From contig DMID01000117.1 in NCBI GenBank assembly GCA_003449195.1, positions 1 through 11,696 of the forward strand: DNA of 11,696 bases, read 5' to 3'. Under the pieces are notes generated by a model. That model did no database searches. It had not been told where the DNA came from and saw only the letters and a program-made list of their open reading frames with translations. Position numbers and translations under genes: made by a program. Below, in pieces: positions 1-8,278 of the stretch; position 1 is the first letter of the stretch; every line of letters begins with the position of its first letter. This DNA is from Lysobacteraceae bacterium. GTDB lineage: Bacteria; Pseudomonadota; Gammaproteobacteria; Xanthomonadales; Xanthomonadaceae.

Positions 1-395
1 AGCACGGCCTGCTGGGCCGGGCAATCGGCGCGCGGCACGCGGATCACGTCGTTGAGCACCCACCCCGACGAGGGCTGCGCGATGGCCGGAGTGAACGCGG
101 CGAGTTTCGCCCTCGGCTGGCAGGTGGGTGAACTCGGCACGGTTTCGAACACGTAAGGGCTGGCCACCTCGCCGGTGAAGCGGCCCTGCAGGCGAATGCA
201 GGCCTCGGGGATCTGGCGCAGCGTGTGCTCGGCACCGACCGCCTGCCGCGTCGCCGGAGGGCGCCGAATCTCCGGGGCGATCTCCGGGGCGATCTCCGGT
301 GCGATCTCCGGCGCGGCATCGGCAGCCAGCGCCCCGAGCGGCGGCATGGCGCCAGCCAACAGCAGGATCACGCAACGCAGGGAAGCAGCCATCAT
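1..395 (-). CDS. secreted protein of unknown function, C-terminus cut by window edge
   Basis: The frame is open from ATG at 395 to the left edge, giving 131 visible residues. I chose this start because a GAGG ribosome binding site (404-407 on the complement) sits 8 bases ahead. A second ATG follows directly, so the protein begins Met-Met. Residues 1-26 form a classical signal peptide: a hydrophobic core rich in Leu/Ile/Ala, then A-L-A-A-D. It should be exported to the periplasm or beyond. Residues 28-43 are four tandem Pro-Glu-Ile units. The remainder contains three cysteines (in EAC, PTC and ADC contexts), which could form disulfides in the periplasm. I recall similar conserved hypothetical proteins beside ppa in xanthomonads, but no function is known to me and I see no catalytic motif. 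It diverges from ppa across a 144-base gap that must hold both promoters. Confidence 0.8.
   Translation of the reverse strand, partial: MMAASLRCVILLLAGAMPPLGALAADAAPEIAPEIAPEIAPEIRRPPATRQAVGAEHTLRQIPEACIRLQGRFTGEVASPYVFETVPSSPTCQPRAKLAAFTPAIAQPSSGWVLNDVIRVPRADCPAQQAV
268..315 (-). repeat. four-copy 12-base tandem repeat inside the secreted protein gene
   Basis: A 12-base unit (minus-strand core CCGGAGATCGCC) is repeated four times in phase with the reading frame, encoding consecutive A-P-E-I units right after the signal peptide. Copies differ only at single bases at the ends of the array. Because the unit is a multiple of three, gain or loss of copies would change linker length without breaking the frame. 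Confidence 0.85.
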
Positions 396-539
396 CGGAT
401 CGACCTCGAAAGAATCCGGCCGCAGCCTCGCACCCGGCGCCTGAACACCCGATGCATCTCCCGGGCCGCCGCTGCGCCTGTCGATGCAAGCAGGTAAAAT
501 CGCCCGATCAATCACCCCTCACGTCTCTGGAGCAGTGCA

Positions 540-1076
540 ATGGGTCTGGAACTGGTCAGCGCCGGCAAGAACCCGCCGGACGAAATCAACGTCGTCATCG
601 AGATCCCGAAGGATTCCGAGCCGGTCAAGTACGAAGTGGACAAGGAAACCGGCGCGATCTTCGTCGACCGCATCCTGTCCACGCCCATGCGCTATCCGTG
701 CAATTACGGCTACGTGCCGCAGACCCTCGGCGGCGACGGCGATCCGGCCGACGTGCTGGTGGTGCTGCCGCTGCCGCTGGTGCCGGGTGCGGTGATCCGC
801 TGCCGTCCGGTCGGCGTGCTGAAGATGTCCGACGAAGCCGGCTCGGACGAGAAGCTGCTGGCCGTGCCGGTGGCCAAGGTGTTCAACGGCTACACCCACG
901 TCGAGCACCTGCACCAGGTATCCCCGCACTGGCTGGAGCGCATCGGCCACTTCTTCGAGCACTACAAGGACCTGGAGAAGGGCAAGTGGGTCAAGGTCGA
1001 AGGCTGGGGCGATGCTGCCGAAGCCAAGCAGATCCTGGTCGAGGCCATCGAGCGCTACAACGCGCACAAGGCCTGA
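540..1076 (+). CDS. ppa: inorganic pyrophosphatase (soluble family I)
   Basis: Hydrolyses pyrophosphate to two phosphates in the cytoplasm, pulling biosynthetic reactions (nucleic acid, aminoacyl-tRNA) forward. The 178-residue length fits bacterial family I enzymes. The signature D-G-D-P-A-D lies at residues 66-71. The other active-site residues fall where expected: K30/E32 (K-Y-E), R44, D98, D103, K105, and Y142-K143. The central R-Y-P-C-N-Y-G-Y stretch (51-58) is typical. The ATG at 540 has GGAG at 529-532, 7 bases upstream. A TAAAAT at 495-500 could be the -10 box, but I find no matching -35. The gene stands alone; the next gene begins about 150 bases downstream, beyond a hairpin. I am very sure of this call. 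Confidence 0.98.
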   Translation: MGLELVSAGKNPPDEINVVIEIPKDSEPVKYEVDKETGAIFVDRILSTPMRYPCNYGYVPQTLGGDGDPADVLVVLPLPLVPGAVIRCRPVGVLKMSDEAGSDEKLLAVPVAKVFNGYTHVEHLHQVSPHWLERIGHFFEHYKDLEKGKWVKVEGWGDAAEAKQILVEAIERYNAHKA

Positions 1077-1093
1077 CGCGCACCGTTCCGCGC

Positions 1094-1113
1094 CGGCCCG
1101 TACCTACGGGCCG
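1094..1113 (+). terminator. hairpin after ppa, possible terminator
   Basis: A perfect 8-bp stem (CGGCCCGT / ACGGGCCG) with loop ACCT begins 17 bases after the ppa stop. There is no T-run behind it, so it is either a weak or Rho-assisted terminator or an mRNA 3'-end stabiliser. A smaller inverted repeat (AATCCG-TCA-CGGATT, 1125-1139) follows. Confidence 0.45.
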
Positions 1114-1223
1114 CGCGCGGGAGAAATCCGTCACGGATTGCCCGGTCTGCCGGTGACCGCAAGACAGGGTTTCGGTACATTCCGGGGGCAAGCCGGCATC
1201 GCGTGCCGGCAGGGGATCTGGTC

Positions 1224-2351
1224 TTGCGCATTCTGTATGTCGGCCCCGCGGCCAACCTGCCCGCCGACCTCGTCGGCTACATCGTCGATCTGGGCGATGA
1301 CTGGCACGTGGACACCGTCGCCGACGGCAACACCGCCATCACCCTGCTTTCCAGCGAGGTGGTGGACGTCATCCTCGTTGCACCCACGCTGCCGGACATC
1401 ACGCCTTCGGCGCTGCTCGGCCAGGCGCGCACGCTGCGCCCGGAAACCATCCGCATCGCGTTGATCGACCCCTCGCCCAGCCACACAGCGCCGCCCGCTC
1501 GGATCATCGGGGTCGCCCATCGTTTCCTGCCGCTGCCACTGTCGCCGGAAACGCTGCTCGAAGCCGTCACCAGCATCGAGGAATTGCGCGACCTGCTCGA
1601 CAACGAGCGCCTGCGCGACAGCATCGGCCGCATCGAAAAACTGCCGTCGCCGCCCTCGCTCTACCTGCGCCTGAGCCGCGCGCTCGAACAGGACGAGAAT
1701 GCCGACATCGGCGAAATCGCGCGGCTGGTGGCCGGCGACCCGGCCATCGCGGCCAAGGTGCTGCAACTGTGCAACTCCGCCTACTTCTCCACGGGCCGCA
1801 TCATCAGCGACCTGCGCACGGCCATCACCCGCCTCGGCCTGTCCACTTTGCGCGATCTGGTGCTGTTCAGCGAGGTGTTCTCGATGCCGCGCCTCAGCCA
1901 GGTCGACTACCAGGCCATGCAGCACCGCGCACTGCTGGCTTCGCGCATGGCGGCCAGGATCCTGCCAGGCACGAGTGCCGAACTCGGCTCCACCGCCGCG
2001 TTGCTGGCCGACATCGGCCTGCTGCTGCCAGGTGTGCGCAACGAGCACGACCCGGTGGATGGCGGGTCTGCCGTGCCGCCGGTCGCGGGCCACACCGAAG
2101 CCGGCGCCTACCTGCTGGGCCTGTGGGGCTTGCCGATGCCCATCGTCGAAGCCGTCGCCTTCCAGCGCATGCCGGGACGTTCCAACGCCCGCAGCTTCTG
2201 GGTGACCGGCGCCGTCCACGTGGCGGTGGCGATGACCAGCGGCGAACCGGTCGACGAAGCCTATCTGGCCCGTGTCGGCGTGCTCGGCCAGTTGCCGGCC
2301 TGGACGGCGCAGTACGCCGAACTGGCCGCCACGCCGGCCAGCAGCATCTGA
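1224..2351 (+). CDS. HDOD domain protein with degenerate receiver-like N-terminus
   Basis: A putative signalling output protein of 375 residues. Residues 1 to about 115 have the alternating pattern of a response-regulator receiver, starting R-I-L-Y-V-G. The expected phospho-acceptor Asp is replaced: the strand reads V-I-L-V-A-P-T-L-P-D, with Ala where Asp normally sits, so phosphorylation is unlikely. From about 130 to 330 is an HDOD domain, with typical K-L-P-S-P-P, D-P-A-I-A-A-K-V-L-Q-L-C-N-S and R-L-G-L-S-T-L-R-D motifs. The metal-binding HD pair is not conserved (L-L-A-D-I-G where HD hydrolases have H-D), as is usual for HDOD proteins, which are thought to act by protein contacts rather than catalysis. 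I prefer TTG at 1224 because AGGGGA (1211-1216) is correctly spaced and the receiver strand begins at once. GTG at 1203 would add seven residues but has poorer spacing. It converges on thiC. Specific role unknown. Confidence 0.88.
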   Translation: MRILYVGPAANLPADLVGYIVDLGDDWHVDTVADGNTAITLLSSEVVDVILVAPTLPDITPSALLGQARTLRPETIRIALIDPSPSHTAPPARIIGVAHRFLPLPLSPETLLEAVTSIEELRDLLDNERLRDSIGRIEKLPSPPSLYLRLSRALEQDENADIGEIARLVAGDPAIAAKVLQLCNSAYFSTGRIISDLRTAITRLGLSTLRDLVLFSEVFSMPRLSQVDYQAMQHRALLASRMAARILPGTSAELGSTAALLADIGLLLPGVRNEHDPVDGGSAVPPVAGHTEAGAYLLGLWGLPMPIVEAVAFQRMPGRSNARSFWVTGAVHVAVAMTSGEPVDEAYLARVGVLGQLPAWTAQYAELAATPASSI

Positions 2352-2363
2352 GCCGATCGATGC

Positions 2364-2383
2364 GCCGGCCCGAGCGGGCCGGC
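2364..2383. terminator. shared hairpin between convergent HDOD gene and thiC
   Basis: A perfect inverted repeat GCCGGCCCG-AG-CGGGCCGGC sits in the 45-base gap between the two convergent stop codons (2351 and 2397). Position and symmetry suggest a bidirectional terminator. There is no T-run on either strand, so strength is uncertain. Confidence 0.6.
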
Positions 2384-2396
2384 ACCCCGTGCACCG

Positions 2397-4274
<1,878 letters not shown>

Positions 4275-4278
4275 GGCA

Positions 4279-4302
4279 TTCGTCCTGGGATGGCGGGACG
4301 AA
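4279..4302 (-). promoter_or_regulatory. ribosome-binding-site sequestering hairpin of thiC
   Basis: In the thiC mRNA, TTCGTCC (complement of 4296-4302) and GGACGAA (complement of 4279-4285) form a perfect 7-bp stem with a 10-base loop. The GGA of the Shine-Dalgarno sequence (AGGA, 4283-4286) is inside the stem and the start codon is 4 bases beyond. This is the expected shape of a translational riboswitch expression platform in the OFF state. Confidence 0.6.
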
Positions 4303-4366
4303 GCGGCGGCGCCGGACACCGCATGCCGGCCGGCCGCATGGGCGAGGCAGGAACAAGCGGGTCCCG

Positions 4367-4455
4367 CGAAGCTTCCCTACGCCGGTGTCAACCGGATCAG
4401 GTTCGAAGGGACTGTCTCAACCGCCGCCATGGACCGGCGCGGTACCCCCGCTTCA
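4367..4455 (-). promoter_or_regulatory. TPP riboswitch (THI element) upstream of thiC
   Basis: Read on the minus strand, the leader carries the conserved THI-box blocks in order: GGGGGTACC, then the TTGAGA core, then CCTTCGAACCTGATCCGG, then ACACCGGCGTAGGGA. Closing helix P1 is formed by GAAGC (complement of 4450-4454) and GCTTC (complement of 4368-4372), with an extra U-G pair outside. The aptamer ends about 92 bases before the thiC start. Binding of thiamine pyrophosphate should lower ThiC synthesis. No T-rich terminator is visible in the platform, so control is probably of translation. Confidence 0.96.
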
Positions 4456-4463
4456 TGCCGACC

Positions 4464-4492
4464 ATTAGACACGCTGGAACCGCCGTTGCCAA
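4464..4492 (-). promoter_or_regulatory. sigma-70 promoter of thiC
   Basis: TTGGCA (complement of 4487-4492; one mismatch to TTGACA) and TCTAAT (complement of 4464-4469; one mismatch to TATAAT) are separated by exactly 17 bases. Transcription would start near 4457, only a couple of bases ahead of riboswitch helix P1. That fits a leader RNA that begins with the aptamer. Confidence 0.75.
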
Positions 4493-4718
4493 ACCCCGGG
4501 CCCTCACGGGCAGGCCGGCATGGCAGGGATCACGGATCCGGCGGCGTCACCCATCTGCCACCGCCGCCCATGCCAAGGCCGGCAGTCACCGTGCTCGACA
4601 AACATTGCCACCGTCCACGACATCTCGCCATGCAGTGCCCGCGCGGAAACATCATCGGGACACATTAAACGTGGAGGCTTGACCCCACAAGAACTCACGC
4701 TTCATCACTCTCTCTCCA
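4493..4718 (+). other. non-coding stretch, possible small-RNA region ending in a strong terminator
   Basis: This interval holds no convincing protein gene. Short open frames exist on both strands but none has a Shine-Dalgarno site or a recognisable product. On the plus strand the last 80 bases are C/T-rich (CTCTCTCTCC) and run into an intrinsic terminator. GTGGAG (4671-4676) can pair with CTCCAC (4714-4719), or alternatively GTGG with CCAC at about 4685-4688. I found no convincing plus-strand promoter. TCGACA at 4595-4600 resembles a -35 box but lacks a -10. Confidence 0.35.
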
Positions 4719-4746
4719 CCACCGGCATCCCCGGTGGCTTTTTTTT
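4719..4746 (+). terminator. strong intrinsic terminator on the plus strand
   Basis: CCACCGG-CATCC-CCGGTGG (7-bp perfect stem) is followed by C and eight Ts (4739-4746). The T-run is on the plus strand only, so it ends a rightward transcript. There is no plus-strand gene between it and the thiC promoter region, and the next gene to the right is on the minus strand. Confidence 0.9.
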
Positions 4747-4768
4747 GCCTGCTCCAGGCCTGCCATGA

Positions 4769-4811
4769 CGCGAAAGAGCCCGCCCGCCTTGCGGCGGACG
4801 GGCCCTTCGCG
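4769..4811 (-). terminator. long hairpin terminator of the TonB-dependent receptor gene
   Basis: Read on the minus strand, CGCGAA, then GCCCGTCCGCC, a GCAA loop, GGCGGGCGGGC, TCT and TTCGCG give a nested stem of about 17 pairs with one G-U. It begins 24 bases after the receptor stop codon. The T-rich stretch is short and lies inside the outer stem, so termination may be modest. Confidence 0.7.
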
Positions 4812-4834
4812 TTCAGCTCGCAAACCAGTGCGGC

Positions 4835-7804
4835 TTACCAGTCGTACTGCAGCTGGATGCGCGCATAGCGCGGTGTGGTGTAGTACTTGCCCACCTTGTA
4901 GTTGTTGTAGATGTAGCCGTAGGTGGTGTTGTCGGTCTGCTCGTAGACCTGCACGGGCTTGATGTTGTTGAACAGGTTCATCACCGACATCTGCAGGCTC
5001 AGGCCCTTGACGAAGGCCGGGCGATACACCGCATTCGCGCTCAGGTTGTACGTCCACGGCGTGCGGCCGCTGGTGCCGAGCTTGGAAATTTCGCCATTGC
5101 AGTAGTGGAACGAACCACCGTAGCCGTACTCGGTGTCGAACGTGCCGGTGCCGCCGCCATAGCAGCTGATCGGCGAGCCGGACTGGATCTGCAGGTTCAG
5201 GCCGGCCTGCCACTCGGGCGTGAAGTTGTAGGCGCCGTAAGCCTTCAGGCTGTGGCGGTGGTCATTGAACAGATAGCCGTTGGAGCCGTACATGATCTCC
5301 GGGAAATCGAAATCGGAGGTCGTGCCGGTGTCGTCCTGGCCATTGGTGCTCTTGACCAGGCCCTCGTAGTTGCCCTGCAGCTTGGACCACGTGTAGTTGA
5401 TGCTGGCATACCACTTGTCGGTCTGCTTGTCGGCACTGAGCGTGATGGCCTTGTAGGTTCGCTTGGCCTTCGAGCCCAGCGCGCTGGCCGGCACGGTGAT
5501 CGAATCGGCGGTGCCGTCGCCATCCACGTCCATCGTGATCTTCAGGTCGCTGCCCGGGTTGTACAGCCAGCAACCCGGCAGGTTGCCCGGCACCGTCCAC
5601 TCGTCATCCCAGTTGGACAAGTCGTAGCCGGCGGCCGTGGCCGCGTTGTAGACGGCGCGCGAATCGCAGGTGTCGTCGATCACGTTGTTGATGCGCCGAT
5701 ACGTGGCCTTGATGCCCAACGTCCATGCATCGAGGAAGCGGTTATCCGAAGCCAGCTTGCGCTGGTAGCCGAGGATCGCCTCGTCCTGCGTGTACGGCTT
5801 CAGGCCCTTGCTGGACACGGCCTTGGCATCGGGCACCGTGCCGTTTTCGCCGTTGTAGACCGCATCGTAGGCACCGCCGAAGGCCGAGCCGGTGACATTG
5901 GGCACCCCGCTCACCGGGTCGATGCCGCTGTAGGTGTAGTAGTCCACCGTGTAGTACGACGCACTGGCCGCACGCAGCGCGACGTTGGCCGCGATGGGCA
6001 GCGAGTAGCGCCCCAGCGAGGCAAACAGCTTGCTGTCGCCGTCGCCCGAAATGTCCCACGAAAAACCCATCCGCGGCTGCCAGATGTTGTCCTGCTTGAC
6101 GAAGCTGACGCCGGCCGAGTTCTTGTTGTTGAACGAATCGTTGCGCACGCCGTAATACAGCATGAAGTTGTCGCTGACCTGCCAGTTGTCTTCCAGATAC
6201 CAGGACTTCTGCCGGATCTCCACGCTGCCGCCGGTGCGGTAATTGATCCGGTAGGCATATGTCGGCCTGATCACCCAATAGGCGCCGGCCGAGTAGGAGT
6301 CGCCCTGCTTGGACTTCCAGGTCTCGTCGCTGTAGCCGAAGCCGATCTTGTGATCGCCCAGCTGCCATTCGAAGTCGAGCTTGCCGCCCTTGCGCTCGTT
6401 ATGGCCACCGTAGATGCCCACCGAACTGGTGACCGCGCACCCCAGCTGGCTGCCGGTGACATACGAGTAGACGTAGGGGCAGGCACCGTCGGCCGCGTAG
6501 ATATCGCCAGTGTAGTAGCTGGCCACGCCATCGGCGCTCACCGTGTACTGCGAGCTGCGGTTGCGCATCTGGCCGTACTGCAGCGAGGCGGTGAAGGTAT
6601 CGGTGAGGTTGCTGGTCCACTTGAACACGTCGGTCTGGCCGCCGCTCTTGCCGATCAGCTGGCCCTTGTATGCGGTCTTGGACACGTCGGCGGTGTCGAG
6701 GTCGTAATTGGCCGTGTAGTAGTCGTAGGTGTAGCGGCCGCGGTTGCGGAACCCGGTGTATTCGATGTGATTCCAGTCATTCGGGTACCAGTCCAGCTTC
6801 ACCAGCTGGTACGGCGTCTTGCTGCCGTAGTCGTAGGCGGTGGTTGAAGTGGAGGTGTCGCTGGTGGAGGAACGCCCGCCATAGCTGGTGGAGTGGCTGT
6901 CGCTGAGCTGGCCGAGGGCGAAGATGAACAGCTTGTCCTCGATCAGCGGGCCGCCCACCCACGCGGTGTACACGTTGGAGGCGCTGTAGTTGTTCTTGTA
7001 GTTGCGGAAGATCTCGCCATCGTTGCGATACACGTTGCCCACGTTGTCGCTCAGCGAATCCGGCGTGGCCGCCCAGCTGAAACCGCCGTGCCACTCGTTG
7101 GTGCCGCGCTTGACGTTGACGCTGGTCACGCCGCCGGTGGAGAAGCCGTACTTGGCACCGTAACCCCCGGTCTGCACGTCGAGCTGGCCGATGGCCTGAT
7201 ACGGCACCTGCGAGAACGACAGGCTGTCGTACAGGTTGGTGACGTTGAAACCGTCGACGTAATAGCTGTTTTCCGCAGCGGACGCGCCACCGAAGGATGC
7301 CGGGCCGAAGTAGCCACTGCTGGACACCGTGCCGGGCGTCAGCAGCGACACGCTGGTGACGTCGCGCGACACCGGCAGCGTGTTGAGCTGCTCGGCCGTG
7401 AAGGTGGTGCGCGATTCCACGCTGGACAGGTCGATCGCATTCACGCCGCTGCCATGCACCACGATGGCGTCCAGGTTCTGCGCATCGCCATCGAGGTTGA
7501 CCGCCGCCGCCTGGCCGGCCACCACCGTCACGGTGCGCGTGGCGCCACCGTCCAGACTTACCTCATAGCTGCCGGTCGGCAGCGAAGACACGCGGAAACG
7601 GCCATCCGTTCCCACGGCCACCTCGCGGGTGATGCCCGACGCCAGGCTGCGGATCTGCACACGCTCCCCGGCGGCGGCCGGAGCAGAGCCGACGATGTCG
7701 CCCGAGGTACTCTGGGCCCATGCGGCCCCTTGCGCGAGGCACGCACCCAGCACCAGCGACAGTGCCGCGCGCTTGAGGGTTCGATGTTGATTGGTTCGAG
7801 TCAT
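4835..7804 (-). CDS. Oar-like TonB-dependent outer-membrane receptor
   Basis: An outer-membrane transporter or adhesin-like receptor, 989 residues. Residues 1-31 are a signal peptide (basic start, L-S-L-V-L-G-A-C-L-A core, A-W-A-Q end). Residues about 32-105 resemble the carboxypeptidase-regulatory-like beta-sandwich found at the front of Oar-type receptors (T-D-G-R-F-R-V-S-S-L-P-T-G-S-Y). L-D-A-I-V-V-H-G-S at 111-119 is the likely TonB box. The plug follows, with N-S-Y-Y-V-D-G-F-N-V-T-N and Y-G-A-K-Y-G-F-S-T-G-G. The rest is Tyr/Asn/Gly-rich beta-barrel ending in Tyr-Asp-Trp, the aromatic C-terminal signal for barrel insertion. I prefer ATG 7804 because the signal peptide starts there; an upstream in-frame ATG at 7846 would add 14 residues. 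Substrate cannot be told. Family members in Xanthomonadales are often linked to peptide, carbohydrate or surface functions, but nothing here decides. A SARP-like regulator gene lies upstream on the same strand. Confidence 0.93.
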   Translation of the reverse strand: MTRTNQHRTLKRAALSLVLGACLAQGAAWAQSTSGDIVGSAPAAAGERVQIRSLASGITREVAVGTDGRFRVSSLPTGSYEVSLDGGATRTVTVVAGQAAAVNLDGDAQNLDAIVVHGSGVNAIDLSSVESRTTFTAEQLNTLPVSRDVTSVSLLTPGTVSSSGYFGPASFGGASAAENSYYVDGFNVTNLYDSLSFSQVPYQAIGQLDVQTGGYGAKYGFSTGGVTSVNVKRGTNEWHGGFSWAATPDSLSDNVGNVYRNDGEIFRNYKNNYSASNVYTAWVGGPLIEDKLFIFALGQLSDSHSTSYGGRSSTSDTSTSTTAYDYGSKTPYQLVKLDWYPNDWNHIEYTGFRNRGRYTYDYYTANYDLDTADVSKTAYKGQLIGKSGGQTDVFKWTSNLTDTFTASLQYGQMRNRSSQYTVSADGVASYYTGDIYAADGACPYVYSYVTGSQLGCAVTSSVGIYGGHNERKGGKLDFEWQLGDHKIGFGYSDETWKSKQGDSYSAGAYWVIRPTYAYRINYRTGGSVEIRQKSWYLEDNWQVSDNFMLYYGVRNDSFNNKNSAGVSFVKQDNIWQPRMGFSWDISGDGDSKLFASLGRYSLPIAANVALRAASASYYTVDYYTYSGIDPVSGVPNVTGSAFGGAYDAVYNGENGTVPDAKAVSSKGLKPYTQDEAILGYQRKLASDNRFLDAWTLGIKATYRRINNVIDDTCDSRAVYNAATAAGYDLSNWDDEWTVPGNLPGCWLYNPGSDLKITMDVDGDGTADSITVPASALGSKAKRTYKAITLSADKQTDKWYASINYTWSKLQGNYEGLVKSTNGQDDTGTTSDFDFPEIMYGSNGYLFNDHRHSLKAYGAYNFTPEWQAGLNLQIQSGSPISCYGGGTGTFDTEYGYGGSFHYCNGEISKLGTSGRTPWTYNLSANAVYRPAFVKGLSLQMSVMNLFNNIKPVQVYEQTDNTTYGYIYNNYKVGKYYTTPRYARIQLQYDW

Positions 7805-8278
7805 GGCTCTTGAAATTTCCCGAGTGTCGATGGAATGGATTGCCATGCCGTCGCCGCTTCGAAAAACAAAGCGCGAACGGATGGCTCACGGGAAATTAAC
7901 GATCCAATGCGGCTGCGGATTGCCGCCGGCAAACGGTGCCGGCAAGAACCCGACACGCTTCGACATATTCAGGCCACGCGGACATTGCCGGCCGTCATTG
8001 AGGGCATCGGAGCCGTCCAAAGCCATTCGCTCCGACGGTTCCGCCACGGCCCCCGCATTGCCCTTGATGATCACGGAGAGAAGCCGCTTTCCCACCTCGC
8101 AGCACTGGGAGGGATGCAGACAATGCTGCGGCACAATCCCACGCACTGCATGCAAGCACGTGCATTGCACCCAATTCACATCTGGCGCACATGACACGAA
8201 TACACCACACCCTGAGAATAAGGCTGCGAAAGACACAAAACGCGGCTTGCATGCCGCCGGAACCAGCCATAGACAACG
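7805..8278. other. 474-base intergenic region upstream of the receptor gene
   Basis: I see no believable gene here. Base composition is less GC-rich than the flanks, and an open frame on the minus strand (7886-8236) is Cys-rich without any recognisable domain. Near the receptor there is a repeat cluster at 7920-7945 in which TTGCCG and CGGCAA form an inverted repeat and CCGGCAA occurs twice directly. This could be an operator or mRNA-leader hairpin. No sigma-70 promoter stands out. A GTTAAT at about 7894-7899 on the minus strand is a possible -10 without a -35. Confidence 0.5.
8237..8257 (-). terminator. weak terminator candidate after the BTAD regulator
   Basis: On the minus strand GCGGC-ATGCAA-GCCGC (stem of 5 bp) is followed by GTTTTG, about 20 bases after the regulator stop codon. 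The stem is short, so this is only a candidate. If real it separates the regulator from the receptor transcript. Confidence 0.35.

Noticed and set aside
4520..4768. 82-codon plus-strand ORF reading through the orphan terminator
   Set aside because: It has no ribosome binding site and runs through the hairpin and T-run, so it cannot be the gene served by that terminator.
5105..6847. 580-codon open frame on the plus strand opposite the receptor gene
   Set aside because: Its Val/Ala/Arg-rich translation is the mirror of the receptor's codon pattern, with no start signal and no family resemblance.
6893..7813. 306-codon plus-strand frame opposite the receptor N-terminus
   Set aside because: It is antisense to the signal peptide and plug region, with no ribosome binding site or recognisable domain.
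7886..8236. 116-codon minus-strand frame between regulator and receptor
   Set aside because: It contains many Cys and no family motif, with no Shine-Dalgarno sequence. I treat the region as intergenic but would not exclude it absolutely.
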